NCBI RefSeq assembly: GCF_039655865.1
Contig: NZ_JBBYXL010000006.1
Span: 186,001 to 250,000 of the forward strand
Direction: 5' to 3'
DNA length: 64,000 bases
Source of the DNA: Prosthecobacter sp. SYSU 5D2
Lineage (GTDB): Bacteria > Verrucomicrobiota > Verrucomicrobiia > Verrucomicrobiales > Verrucomicrobiaceae
This document shows positions 43,818-53,552 of this stretch, piece after piece (within the stretch, counting starts at the first letter, position 1; the number at the start of each line of letters is the position of its first letter). Under the pieces are notes generated by a model, which did no database searches, was not told where the DNA came from, and saw only the letters and a program-made list of their open reading frames with translations. Position numbers and translations under genes: made by a program.

Positions 43818-45197
43818 ATGAAAAGGCTAGCACTCCTCCTGGCAACGGTCTCCATGGCCCAAGCAGGCACCCCCACCCCACCACCGGCGGCCCCAGCTCC
43901 CCTGCCCCCGCCGGGCTACGCACCCATCACCCTCTTCGACGGCAAGATCACCGTCGATATCCAGGAAAAGATGCGTGCTGAGATCCGTGAAAACAACTTT
44001 GACTTCAACAGTGACGTCAATGGCCCTCAAGACGCCTCCTGGCTCTTGCAGCGCTTCCGGTTAGGCATTGGCTATAGCATGACTCCCTGGCTCAAACTTT
44101 ACGTCCAGGGTCAGGATGTGCGTGAGATCGGCGGCAGCCGGCCCAACGAAATCGGCGTCTTTGCAGCCGAAGGTGACGACACCTTTGACGTCCTCAAGGC
44201 CTACATCCAGGCCGGGGATCTGAAGAAAGGCATCAGCGCCACCGTTGGCCGCCAGTTCCTCAGCTACGGCGACCAGCGTCTGGTCGGTCCGCTCGAGTGG
44301 CTGAATCAGGCCCGCACCTTTGATGCCGTCAAACTCCGCTATGCCTCGGATTCCTGGGCCCTGGATCTCTTCAGTTCCAGCCCCGTGGTTTTCCGGGACC
44401 ACAAATGGAACCAGTCCACCCTGCTGGATGATGACACGCAGTTGAATGAAGTCTTCAGCGGCATCTATCTCAGCAGCAAGTGGATCCCCATTAACACAAC
44501 CACGGACTTCTATGTCTTCCATAAGCGTGACGATGGCACCGGTGCCTTTGGCCCACGTCTTGGCGAGACCAGTTTCTTCACCTTCGGCACCCTCTGGAAG
44601 GGCGATCCAAAGAAACTTGGCGGCTGGGATTATGAGACCGAAATGGCCTTCCAGACCGGTGAAGTCAATGGCCGCGACCTGACCGCTTTCGCCGGTCACT
44701 GGGGCCTTGGTTACAATTTCAATCATGCATGGAAGCCGCGCTTCGGCCTTCAATACAACTATGCCACCGGCGACCAGGATCCCGCAGATGGCGATATCGA
44801 AACCTTCCAGAACCTGTATCCCACCAACCATCTGTTCTACGGATACATGGACACCACCGGCTGGCTGAACCTCCACAATCCCCAGCTTAATTTCAGCTTC
44901 ACTCCCACGCCCAAGCTGAAGGTCATGCTGGACTATCACCTCTACTGGAACGCCAGTAACGATGACGCCTGGCGTCGTGTGAATGGCGTCACCGCCGTCC
45001 GCCCGGTGAATGCCGCCGCCCGTGATGCCAGCAGCTTTCGTGGCCAGGAGTTTGACCTCACCGCCATCTACAAGCTGAACCCTCACGTGGCCTTCCAGGC
45101 CGGTTACAGCCTCTACGTCGCCGGTGATTACCTGTCCGATACCGGGGCCGCCGACAATGCGCACTTCGGCTACGTCCAGGTGCAGATCGATTTCTAA
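43818..45197 (+). CDS. Outer-membrane porin, alginate-export-like
   Basis: A 459-residue protein with a signal peptide (MKRLALLLATVSMAQA) and a proline-rich mature start, then long runs of alternating beta strands and a C-terminal aromatic (VQVQIDF) as expected for an outer-membrane beta barrel. Blocks such as WLLQRFRLGIGYSMTPWLKL, VGRQFLSYGDQRLVGPLEW and NQARTFDAVKLRY are typical of the Alginate_exp family. Its place between nrtD and the reductases suggests a channel for nitrate or nitrite, but this is inferred from context. Confidence 0.87.
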   Translation: MKRLALLLATVSMAQAGTPTPPPAAPAPLPPPGYAPITLFDGKITVDIQEKMRAEIRENNFDFNSDVNGPQDASWLLQRFRLGIGYSMTPWLKLYVQGQDVREIGGSRPNEIGVFAAEGDDTFDVLKAYIQAGDLKKGISATVGRQFLSYGDQRLVGPLEWLNQARTFDAVKLRYASDSWALDLFSSSPVVFRDHKWNQSTLLDDDTQLNEVFSGIYLSSKWIPINTTTDFYVFHKRDDGTGAFGPRLGETSFFTFGTLWKGDPKKLGGWDYETEMAFQTGEVNGRDLTAFAGHWGLGYNFNHAWKPRFGLQYNYATGDQDPADGDIETFQNLYPTNHLFYGYMDTTGWLNLHNPQLNFSFTPTPKLKVMLDYHLYWNASNDDAWRRVNGVTAVRPVNAAARDASSFRGQEFDLTAIYKLNPHVAFQAGYSLYVAGDYLSDTGAADNAHFGYVQVQIDF

Positions 45198-45218
45198 AAC
45201 CTCCACTTCTCAGCCGTC

Positions 45219-46868
45219 ATGCCACAAGTCCCCCTCATCCCAGAAAACGCTCCATTCACGTCTGAACAACGTGCCTGGCTGAACGGATTCCTCGCCGGTA
45301 TCCTCAGCCGGGGGGAGTCAGCAGGATCTGCGGCATTGACGGCCCCGGTGGAGACACGGCCGCTGCTGATTGCCTTCGGCAGTCAGAGCGGCAATGCAGA
45401 AAGTTTGGCCAAGCGGCTGGCCAGGGAAGCGACGGGCCGGGGCTTTGCTGCGCGCGCAGCAGGCCTCGACTCGTTGCAACCGGCCGACCTTGTCCGCGAA
45501 CAAAATGTGCTTCTCATCACCAGCACCTGGGGTGAAGGCGACATGCCGGACAATGCCATGTCGTTTTGGGACAGCATCAATCAAAACGGCAGCAGCCCCG
45601 CCCTCACCGGCGTAAAATACAGCGTACTTGCCCTCGGCGATAAAAATTACGGCGACACCTTCTGTCTCGCCGGCAAAAAAATAGACGCCCGTCTTGCCGA
45701 ACTTGGTGCCATGCGCGTGGTCCAGCGCGTGGACTGCGACGTGGAGTTTGACGACCTTGCCAAAACCTGGAGCAGCTCCGCCTTCGCCGCCCTGGAAAGC
45801 ACCACCCCCCTTTCACTGCCCGCCTCTTCAGATCCCATCGTCACTGCTGAAACCGTCGAAGAATCCGGTTACTCCAAAAAGAATCCCTTCCAGGCTCCGC
45901 TCATTGCCAACCTGGAGCTCAATGCCACCGGCAGCGCCAAGGATACCCGCCACATCGCATTCTCACTCGCCGGCTCCGGTCTAGATTATGAAGTCGGAGA
46001 CGCCCTCGGTGTCCATGTCAAAAATTGCCCTGAAGTGGTGGATTCCATCATCACCGCGCACGGCTTTGATCCCCAAACCGAAGTCTCGCTTCCAGACATC
46101 GGCACCGCCTCTCTGCGCGATGCCATGATCAGCCATTATGACGTCCGTCACCTGCACGGGGTCACGCCCGGCAATCCTGGACCTGTGACCGATTTCGTCA
46201 CCAATCTGCGCAAGCTTCAGCCGCGTCTTTACTCCATCGCCTCCAGCCTCAAGGCCCATCCGGAAGAGGTCCATCTCTGCGTTGGAGCCGTCCGTTATGA
46301 GGTCCACGGGATCGTTCATAAAGGCGTCGCCAGCACCTTCCTTGCGGAGCGTCTGCCGCTCGGTGAAACCACCGGCATCTTCTTCCACGTCGCCAAGCAT
46401 TTCCGCCTGCCCACCGACCGCACCAAGCCAGTCATCATGGTCGGCCCCGGCACCGGCATCGCCCCCTTCCGCGCCTTCCTGGAAGAACGCGAAGCCACCG
46501 GCTCCCCGGGCAAAAACTGGCTCTTCTTCGGCGACCAACGCCGCGCCACCGACTTCCTCTACCACGATCAGATCATCGAGTGGGTGCAAAAAGGCGTCCT
46601 CAGCCGCCTCGATACCGCCTTCTCCCGCGACCAGGAAGAAAAAGTGTACGTCCAGACCCGCATGCTCACCGCCGCCGCCGAGCTGTGGCAATGGCTCGAA
46701 GAAGGTGCCCATTTTTATGTCTGCGGCGATGCCAAACGCATGGCCAAAGATGTGGACGCCGCCCTCCACGAAATCATCCAGACCGCTGGTGGCAAAAGCG
46801 CCGATGAAGCTACCGCCTACGTCGCCGACATGAAGAAAAATAAGCGCTACCAACGGGATGTGTATTGA
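45219..46868 (+). CDS. CysJ-like diflavin reductase in the nitrate operon
   Basis: A 549-residue NADPH-type diflavin reductase. Residues 13-28 carry FTSEQRAWLNGFLAGI, shared with the downstream NirA. A flavodoxin-like FMN domain follows (LLIAFGSQSGNAESLAKRLA near 48), then the FAD domain (RLYSIASS near 337) and NADPH pocket (VIMVGPGTGIAPFRAFLEER near 407). The terminal aromatic residue is characteristic of these proteins. In E. coli CysJ feeds electrons to CysI. Here the partner is presumably NirA, which begins 42 bases downstream, so it probably drives nitrite reduction with NADPH. A role in sulfite reduction remains possible. Confidence 0.88.
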   Translation: MPQVPLIPENAPFTSEQRAWLNGFLAGILSRGESAGSAALTAPVETRPLLIAFGSQSGNAESLAKRLAREATGRGFAARAAGLDSLQPADLVREQNVLLITSTWGEGDMPDNAMSFWDSINQNGSSPALTGVKYSVLALGDKNYGDTFCLAGKKIDARLAELGAMRVVQRVDCDVEFDDLAKTWSSSAFAALESTTPLSLPASSDPIVTAETVEESGYSKKNPFQAPLIANLELNATGSAKDTRHIAFSLAGSGLDYEVGDALGVHVKNCPEVVDSIITAHGFDPQTEVSLPDIGTASLRDAMISHYDVRHLHGVTPGNPGPVTDFVTNLRKLQPRLYSIASSLKAHPEEVHLCVGAVRYEVHGIVHKGVASTFLAERLPLGETTGIFFHVAKHFRLPTDRTKPVIMVGPGTGIAPFRAFLEEREATGSPGKNWLFFGDQRRATDFLYHDQIIEWVQKGVLSRLDTAFSRDQEEKVYVQTRMLTAAAELWQWLEEGAHFYVCGDAKRMAKDVDAALHEIIQTAGGKSADEATAYVADMKKNKRYQRDVY

Positions 46869-46910
46869 GCCCGCACTCATCATTTTCTCACCCTTGTCCC
46901 CCTTTCATCT

Positions 46911-48662
46911 ATGACCGCCCTTGCCGCCCCACCTTCGCCTGGCAAAGACTTTTCGCCGGAGCAACAACGCTACCTCGAAGGATTCTTCGCGGGCATCTCC
47001 GCCGGTGGTGTCAGCTTTGGAGATCTGTCCTCCGCCCCCGCCGCCAAGGCCCCCATTTCTGAAGGCCCCTCGCTCGATGACCTCACCAAAGAGGAGCGAA
47101 TCAAACGCGAACTCCATCCCTTTGATGCCATCGAGCAACTGGTCATGGATGCACGCTGGAATGCCAAGCCCGAACCAGAATCCGTTTTCCGTTACAAATG
47201 GAACGGCCTCTTCTGGCTCAATCCCGTCAAGGATGGCTACATGTGCCGGCTGCGCATCCCGGGCGGCGTGGTGAAAAGCTATCAACTCCGCGAACTCGCC
47301 TCGATCGCCAGTGACCTAACCACAGGTTATATCCAAATCACTACGCGGAACAATTTTCAAATCCGCCTCATCGAGCCCAAAAACTGCCCCGAGGTTCTGC
47401 GACGCATCCAGTCATGCGGCCTGCATTCCAAAGGCGCAGGCGCGGATAACATCCGCAACATCACTATGAATCCCTGTGCGGGTTATGATCCGCATGAGTT
47501 GATTGATGTCCGCCCGCTGGTCAATGAACTGGCCACGCTCATCATCGCCTCCAAAGAGTTCTATGACCTGCCTCGCAAGTTCAACATCGCCTACGACGGC
47601 GGCGGCTTGATCAGCGCTGTAGAGGATACCAATGACATCGGTGCCAGCGCTGTCCGCATTCTTGAAAACGGCGATAGCATTGAGCCAGGCATCTATTTCC
47701 GCATTGCCCTGGGTGGCGTCACCGGCCACCAGACTTTTGCCAGCGACTGGGGCGTCATCGTCAAGCCCGAGCAGCTCAATGATGTCATGGTGGCCCTGCT
47801 GCGGGTCTTCATCAAACACGGTGACCGCACCAACCGCAAAAAGGCCCGATTCAAATACGTCGTCGAAGGCATGGGCCTGGAAGGCGTGCTTGCCGAAACG
47901 GAGAAACTGCTTCCCTTCAAACTCACCCGCCTTGCCCCCACCTCCCCCATCCAGGAAATGCGGAGCTTCTCCCAGCAAGGCCACTCCCACGTCGGCACCT
48001 ATCCGCAAAAGCAGGAAGGCCTGGTCTATGTCGGAGCCAGCGTGCCGGTCGGGCAGCTCACCGCCCGGCAGCTTGATCGCATCGCAGATCTTGCCGACAG
48101 CTACGGCTCCGGCGAGGTCCGCCTCACCGTGTGGCAGAACCTGATCATCCCGAATGTCAAAGCCGCCTATGCCGCCACCCTGGCCAAATCCCTCCGCAAG
48201 CTGGGACTCCCCTGTGAGCAGTCGAATTTGAAAAGCGGTTTCGTCGCCTGCACGGGTAACCGCTATTGCAAATTTGCCGCCACCGACACCAAAGGCCACG
48301 CCATCGCCATCATGGAGTATCTGGACAAGCGGGTGAAGCTGGACCGGCCCGTCAACATCCACTTCACCGGCTGCGCCCACAGTTGCGCCCAGCACTTCAT
48401 GGGGGACATCGGCCTGCTCGGCACCAAGGTGAAATCCGAGTCCGGCGAAGGTTATCACATCACCGTCGGTGGAGGCTTCGGCGAGAACCGCAAAATCGGC
48501 CGCCAGATCTTCAGTGGCGTCCCTTTTGAATCCCTGGGCAGCACGCTGGAGACCATGCTGAAAGGCTACCAACAGAAGCGCGAAGCCGACGAATCCTTCC
48601 ATAGCTTCTGCAACCGCCACACGGTGGGCCAGCTCCAGGAAATCTTCTGTGAAGCCGTCTAA
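46911..48662 (+). CDS. nirA: Siroheme nitrite (or sulfite) reductase, NirA-type
   Basis: A 583-residue enzyme that reduces nitrite to ammonia with six electrons. The siroheme/4Fe-4S cysteines are Cys447 and Cys453 (CTGNRYC) and Cys488 and Cys492 (CAHSC). TRNNFQIRLIEPKN near 145 and the MNPCAGYDPHELID block near 185 fit the ferredoxin-type nitrite reductase halves. Residues 14-30 carry FSPEQQRYLEGFFAGIS, which parallels the N-terminus of the preceding diflavin protein and precedes the main fold. Preference for nitrite over sulfite is inferred from the operon. Confidence 0.9.
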   Translation: MTALAAPPSPGKDFSPEQQRYLEGFFAGISAGGVSFGDLSSAPAAKAPISEGPSLDDLTKEERIKRELHPFDAIEQLVMDARWNAKPEPESVFRYKWNGLFWLNPVKDGYMCRLRIPGGVVKSYQLRELASIASDLTTGYIQITTRNNFQIRLIEPKNCPEVLRRIQSCGLHSKGAGADNIRNITMNPCAGYDPHELIDVRPLVNELATLIIASKEFYDLPRKFNIAYDGGGLISAVEDTNDIGASAVRILENGDSIEPGIYFRIALGGVTGHQTFASDWGVIVKPEQLNDVMVALLRVFIKHGDRTNRKKARFKYVVEGMGLEGVLAETEKLLPFKLTRLAPTSPIQEMRSFSQQGHSHVGTYPQKQEGLVYVGASVPVGQLTARQLDRIADLADSYGSGEVRLTVWQNLIIPNVKAAYAATLAKSLRKLGLPCEQSNLKSGFVACTGNRYCKFAATDTKGHAIAIMEYLDKRVKLDRPVNIHFTGCAHSCAQHFMGDIGLLGTKVKSESGEGYHITVGGGFGENRKIGRQIFSGVPFESLGSTLETMLKGYQQKREADESFHSFCNRHTVGQLQEIFCEAV

Positions 48663-48682
48663 CCAATAATCATCCTAATCAT

Positions 48683-50311
48683 ATGTTGTTTGATCTTGCC
48701 GACCCTGTCCCTGGCAGCCGAAAGGCTGCCAACGGCAGCGGTCCTCATGCATCAACCACCTTGGATGCCCTGCTGCTGGAGAACTTGCTGGAAGAACAGC
48801 AGACGTTACGAACCCCCGTCACCCTATTCTCAGAGGCCTACGATCAGGCCACCCCGGCCACTCGCTTCTCCCATCTCATTCCGTTGACCCAACCGCAGCC
48901 GGGGGAGCAATATTCCTTTGAGGTCAATCTGGATGCTTGCACCGGTTGCAAGGCCTGCGTGGCCGCCTGCCATTCTCTCAACGGCCTGGATGACCATGAA
49001 TCCTGGCGCGACATGGGCCTGCTGGTCGGCACACGCAAGCAGCCTTATTTGCAGACCGTCACCACCGCCTGCCATCACTGCGCAGATCCGGCCTGTGCGG
49101 AGGGCTGCCCCGTCCTGGCTTATGACAAGGATCCCGTCACCGGCATCGTCCGTCATCTGGATGACCAGTGCATCGGCTGTAGTTACTGCATCCTGAAATG
49201 CCCGTATGACGTCCCCAAGTTTAACCTGAAGCGTGGCATCGTCCGCAAGTGCGACATGTGCCAGGGCCGCCTGGCCGAAGGCGAAGCCCCTGCTTGTGTG
49301 CAAGCCTGCCCCAATGAAGCCATCAAAATCGTTGCCGTCAAAGTATCAGACATCCCCCGGCGCGGCAGCATCATCACCGGTGCCTTTGACAGCAGCTACA
49401 CCGGCCCCACCACCCGTTACGTCAGCAAGCGTTCCATGCCCGACTATGCACGCGCTGCTGATGCCGGCCATCTGGAGCGCGACCATGCGCATACCCCGCT
49501 CTCCTGGATGCTGGTGATGACGCAGATGAGCGCCGGAGCCTTCATCGCCTGTGCAGTTGCCCTTTGGATGGATGCTCTCACGCTGCACCAGGCCGGCATC
49601 ACCAGTGCCGTGGCCTTTTTCGTCGGTTTCATCGGCATCCACCTCAGCGTCCTTCATCTCGGCCAGCCGTTGAAAGCCTGGCGCGCTTTCATGGGTTGGA
49701 GGAAGTCCTGGCTCTCACGTGAGATCCTGGCCTTCGGTGGCTTCGCAGGTGCGGGCTCCGCCGTCATGGCCGCCTGGTGGTGGGGCGATCTTCAATTGCT
49801 GAAGCTCACCGTCACCGGCACCGCCCTCATGGGCCTGGTGGCCGTCATCACCTCCATCATGGTCTATGTGGATACCCGCCGCCCTTACTGGTCGCTCCAC
49901 CTCACCGCAGGCAAGTTCATCGGCACCATGCTGCTCCTGGGCACCGGTCTGGCAGGTGTCGTCTGGAGCTGGATGGACCTCCCCATGATGTGTACCGCCA
50001 TTGCCTGCACACTCGGCTTTCGCTGGCTGGTCTCACTGTTTGAGATGAAGCAAAACGCCATAGCCCTGGCGGATGAAAAAAGCTCCTGGCATCGCTCCGC
50101 CCGCATCCTGGAGGAGCTCCACCCCAGGCACCTCGAGGCAAGACGCTTCCTGCTTGCTGCAACGGGCTTCCTGTTTCCGGTCATGATTTTTGGAGGCCTT
50201 CACGCACCCGTTCTTTTCACCCTCTCCGTCACACTGACCTTCTCAAGCCAGATCCTTGAACGGCTGTATTTTTTCACCGCCTCAGCAGGCTCCAAGATGC
50301 CAGGAAACTGA
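48683..50311 (+). CDS. Fused DmsB-type iron-sulfur and DmsC-type membrane anchor protein
   Basis: A 542-residue fusion. Residues 78-215 hold four 4Fe-4S clusters: CTGCKACVAAC (86-96), CHHCADPACAEGCP (130-143), CIGCSYCILKC (163-173), and CDMC plus CVQAC (190-209). From about 272 to the end there are roughly eight transmembrane helices of the DmsC/NrfD-like quinol-oxidising anchor (TPLSWMLVMTQMSAGAFIA). Such pairs carry electrons from the quinol pool to molybdoenzymes. It lies six bases before nasA, so I infer that it is NasA's electron donor. The 80 residues before the first cluster are helical and unassigned. Confidence 0.88.
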   Translation: MLFDLADPVPGSRKAANGSGPHASTTLDALLLENLLEEQQTLRTPVTLFSEAYDQATPATRFSHLIPLTQPQPGEQYSFEVNLDACTGCKACVAACHSLNGLDDHESWRDMGLLVGTRKQPYLQTVTTACHHCADPACAEGCPVLAYDKDPVTGIVRHLDDQCIGCSYCILKCPYDVPKFNLKRGIVRKCDMCQGRLAEGEAPACVQACPNEAIKIVAVKVSDIPRRGSIITGAFDSSYTGPTTRYVSKRSMPDYARAADAGHLERDHAHTPLSWMLVMTQMSAGAFIACAVALWMDALTLHQAGITSAVAFFVGFIGIHLSVLHLGQPLKAWRAFMGWRKSWLSREILAFGGFAGAGSAVMAAWWWGDLQLLKLTVTGTALMGLVAVITSIMVYVDTRRPYWSLHLTAGKFIGTMLLLGTGLAGVVWSWMDLPMMCTAIACTLGFRWLVSLFEMKQNAIALADEKSSWHRSARILEELHPRHLEARRFLLAATGFLFPVMIFGGLHAPVLFTLSVTLTFSSQILERLYFFTASAGSKMPGN

Positions 50312-50317
50312 CCGCTC

Positions 50318-52504
50318 ATGATCACCCTGCCCGCACCCACCTTTCGCGAATGGAACGGCCCGCTGACCACGGATCTTGTACGTGAGCCGTCACGCTTCGG
50401 GTTAGGCCCGCTTCCCCGGCGTTTGCAACCCAATGGCACGGCCAAATCCGTCTGCGGATTCTGCTCCACCGGCTGCGGGTTAAAGCTGCATCTCAAAGAC
50501 GGCATCGCCATCAATGCCACCCCGGATCCGGATTATCCCGTCAATCTCGGCACCGCCTGCCCGAAAGGCTGGGAGGCATTGACTCCCCTCGATTCCCCCG
50601 ACCGCGCCACCACCCCGTTGCTCAATAACCAACCCGTTGACTGGCCAACCGCTATGCAGGTCTTTTGCGACCGCATGAAAGCCGTCATGGCCGAGCATGG
50701 ACCCGAGTCCGCCGCCTTCATCAGCACCGGCCAGATCATGTGTGAAGAAATGGCCTTCCTCGGCTCCCTGGCCAAGTTTGGCATGGGCATGATCCATGGC
50801 GATGGCAATACCCGCCAGTGCATGGCTACGGCCGTGACAGCCTATAAAGAAAGCTTTGGATTTGATGCCCCGCCCTTCACTTATACTGATTTTGAGGAGA
50901 GCGACGTGCTCGTTTTCATCGGGGCCAATCCCTGCATTGCCCATCCCATCATGTGGCAGCGCGTGTTGAGGAACAAGCGCCAGCCCGAAATCATCGTGGT
51001 GGACCCCCGCATGACGGAGACCGCCATGGCCGCCACCCAGCACTACGCCATCAAGCCAAAAAGCGACCTCACCTTGCTATACGGCATCGCCCATTTGCTC
51101 ATCCGGGATGGAGCCCTGGATACCGCCTTTGTCACCTCTCATACCACCGGCTTCGACGAATTTGCCACCTTCATTCAAACCTATACCCCAGAGCATGTCG
51201 CCGCCGAAACAGGCCTGAGCACGGAGCAGTTGCAGCGGTTTGCCGATACCATCCGCAGCGGCACGCCACGTGTCTCCTTCTGGTGGACCATGGGGGTGAA
51301 CCAAAGCCATCAGGCCACCCGCACCGCCCAGGCCATCATCAATCTGGCACTCATGACGGGCAACATCGGCAATCCTGGCACCGGTGCCAATTCCATCACC
51401 GGCCAGTGCAATGCCATGGGTTCCCGCCTCTTTTCCAACACCACCAACCTCATCGGCGGACACGACTTCAAAAATGCCGCCCATCGCGAAAAGATAGCTG
51501 AGGCCATGAGCATCCCCGTGGCAAGCATCCCGGACCAGCCCAGCCTCGCCTACGACCAGATCTTGGAAGGCATCGAAAGCGGAAAGATCAAAGCCCTCTG
51601 GATCATCGCCACCAACCCCAGCCACTCCTGGATTAACCAAAACCGTTTCAACGACCTGCTGTCGAAGCTCGATTTCTTCGTCGTGCAGGACATGTATGCC
51701 ACCACGGAGACCGCCCGGCGCGCCCACCTCTTTCTGCCCGCCGCCGCCTGGGGTGAGAAAGAAGGCACTTTTATCAATTCCGAACGCCGCATCGGCCTCA
51801 GCCGCCAGGTGCGCCGCGCTCCCGGCCAGGCCCTCAGCGATTTCCGCATCTTCCGTCTCATCGCCCATGCCTGGGGCCTGGATGACATGTTTGCTGAATG
51901 GACATCCCCTGAGGCTGCCTTCCAGGTCATGAAGCGCTGCACCCAGGACCAGCCCTGCGACATCACCGGCATTCAGGACTATGCCATGATCGAATCCAGT
52001 GGCGGCGTGCAGTGGCCGCTTAAAGAAGCCTCATCCTCCTTTGAAACCGAGCGTCGTTTGTTCTCCGACGGCCTTTTCTATACCCCAGACCAACGTGCCA
52101 GGTTTATCTTTGACGTTTCTACAGAGTCACCGGAAATGCCCGACCAGGACTATCCTCTAGTCCTCCTGACCGGCCGTGGAACCAGTGCCCAATGGCACAC
52201 CGAAACGCGCACCGGCAAATCCAAAGTCCTGAGCCTGCTGGCTCCTGAAGAGCTCTTCCTGGACCTGCATCCGCAAGATGCCGCCACGCTCCGTATTCGC
52301 GACAATGATCAAGTCATCGTCACCTCCCGCAGGGCATCCTTGACCACCAAGGCCCGCCTCTCTCCCGCTGTCGGCGAGGGGCAGGTCTTCCTGCCTATGC
52401 ACGATGCCCGCGTAAACCAGCTCACCCTTTGGGTCGTGGATCCGCACAGCCGGCAGCCCAGCTATAAACACTGTACAGTAAGAGTGACCCTGGCACCCAA
52501 ATGA
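50318..52504 (+). CDS. nasA: Assimilatory nitrate reductase catalytic subunit (molybdopterin)
   Basis: A 728-residue molybdopterin enzyme. The N-terminal 4Fe-4S site is C-x2-C-x3-C-x27-C with Cys46, 49, 53 and 81 ([13 protein letters not shown] ... ACPKGWEAL). Other marks: [56 protein letters not shown] and the C-terminal [27 protein letters not shown]. There is no Tat signal, so it is cytoplasmic, consistent with assimilation. The NasA of many bacteria is accompanied by a flavoprotein NasB or takes electrons from ferredoxin; here the adjacent protein is the DmsBC-like fusion. The C-terminal 2Fe-2S domain of long NasA forms is absent. Confidence 0.92.
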   Translation: MITLPAPTFREWNGPLTTDLVREPSRFGLGPLPRRLQPNGTAKSVCGFCSTGCGLKLHLKDGIAINATPDPDYPVNLGTACPKGWEALTPLDSPDRATTPLLNNQPVDWPTAMQVFCDRMKAVMAEHGPESAAFISTGQIMCEEMAFLGSLAKFGMGMIHGDGNTRQCMATAVTAYKESFGFDAPPFTYTDFEESDVLVFIGANPCIAHPIMWQRVLRNKRQPEIIVVDPRMTETAMAATQHYAIKPKSDLTLLYGIAHLLIRDGALDTAFVTSHTTGFDEFATFIQTYTPEHVAAETGLSTEQLQRFADTIRSGTPRVSFWWTMGVNQSHQATRTAQAIINLALMTGNIGNPGTGANSITGQCNAMGSRLFSNTTNLIGGHDFKNAAHREKIAEAMSIPVASIPDQPSLAYDQILEGIESGKIKALWIIATNPSHSWINQNRFNDLLSKLDFFVVQDMYATTETARRAHLFLPAAAWGEKEGTFINSERRIGLSRQVRRAPGQALSDFRIFRLIAHAWGLDDMFAEWTSPEAAFQVMKRCTQDQPCDITGIQDYAMIESSGGVQWPLKEASSSFETERRLFSDGLFYTPDQRARFIFDVSTESPEMPDQDYPLVLLTGRGTSAQWHTETRTGKSKVLSLLAPEELFLDLHPQDAATLRIRDNDQVIVTSRRASLTTKARLSPAVGEGQVFLPMHDARVNQLTLWVVDPHSRQPSYKHCTVRVTLAPK

Positions 52505-52564
52505 AGGAAACATTCACACGTCCAGACTTGCCCTCACTCACGATCTGGGGCACAGACAGGGACC

Positions 52565-53518
52565 GTGATTTCTCCTTCGTCCCGTCTTCAAGCTGCCCTA
52601 TGGGGGCAATTCGTTGGCGATGCTGCCGCACTCGGCACGCATTGGATTTATGATTTGGACGACCTGGCCAAAAAGCACCCGAATATTCAGGGCTTCGAGA
52701 CCCCAAAAAAAGGCCATTATCACGAAGGCAAGCAGTCCGGCGACCAGACCCACTATGGTGATGCCGCCCTGCTCTTGCTGGAATCTCTCGCCGCCTGCGG
52801 AGGACGTTTTCGTGAAAGCGACTTCGGCATGCGTTTTGAAAGCCATTTCAGCAGCCCTTCATGCCGCAGCTACCTTGACCATGCCACCCGTGAGACCCTG
52901 GAGCATCTTCAAAAAGAGCCCGGCAATTTCCAAAACGGTGCCGATGACGATCAGCTCGCCACCGTCAGCCGCCTGGCTCCAGTTGTCATTTCCTATCTGC
53001 AAGATGACTTTATTCAAACCGCAGACGCCATCCGCAGGCTGACCCTCGTCACCCAAAACCATCCCACCGCCATCGCTTGTGCTACCGCCCACGCAATGCT
53101 GCTGCGCACCCTGCTTCAGGGCACCCCTTTTCGCGATGCCTTTGAGCTCACCCGTAAATCACGTGAAGTGAGCTGCGACGGCTCGGACTACTTTGAATTT
53201 GCCTATATGCTGCGGGAGATGGACGTCATCACCGCCACCGGCCGTTATGGCCAGAGCTGCCCGCTGCCACAAAGCTTCCCCTCAGCCCTCCACGCCGCCT
53301 GGCGGCACCACGATTGCTTTGAAGTCGCTGTCCTGAGCACCATCAAGGCAGGCGGTGACAATGCCGGACGCGCCAGCATGGTCGGTGCCTGGCTGGGCGC
53401 TGCCACCGGCATGGAAGGCATTCCAGAAGCCTGGATGGAGAAGCTCACCGCCAGGGATCGAATCACCAAGGCCATTGAGCAGCTCTTCTCCCATCTGGAC
53501 GGGCAAAAGCAGGGTTGA
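52565..53518 (+). CDS. ADP-ribosylglycohydrolase-fold protein with altered metal motifs
   Basis: A 317-residue protein of the DraG/ADP-ribosylglycohydrolase fold. Family landmarks: LWGQFVGDAAALGTHWIYD at 12-30, THYGDAALLLLESL at 62 on, and GGDNAGRASMVGAWLGAATG at 263 on. Active members have a T-D-D-S/T cluster in the second place and G-G-D-T-D-T in the third. Here these read THYGD and GGDNAG, so one metal-ligating aspartate pair is altered. The start is GTG at 52565. The gene lies 60 bases after nasA. DraG regulates nitrogenase reductase by removing ADP-ribose, so a nitrogen-related control role is conceivable, but this is speculation. Confidence 0.8.
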   Translation: MISPSSRLQAALWGQFVGDAAALGTHWIYDLDDLAKKHPNIQGFETPKKGHYHEGKQSGDQTHYGDAALLLLESLAACGGRFRESDFGMRFESHFSSPSCRSYLDHATRETLEHLQKEPGNFQNGADDDQLATVSRLAPVVISYLQDDFIQTADAIRRLTLVTQNHPTAIACATAHAMLLRTLLQGTPFRDAFELTRKSREVSCDGSDYFEFAYMLREMDVITATGRYGQSCPLPQSFPSALHAAWRHHDCFEVAVLSTIKAGGDNAGRASMVGAWLGAATGMEGIPEAWMEKLTARDRITKAIEQLFSHLDGQKQG

Positions 53519-53552
53519 CGCACGCCTGAGCGCATCCGACTCTGGATGCCCT

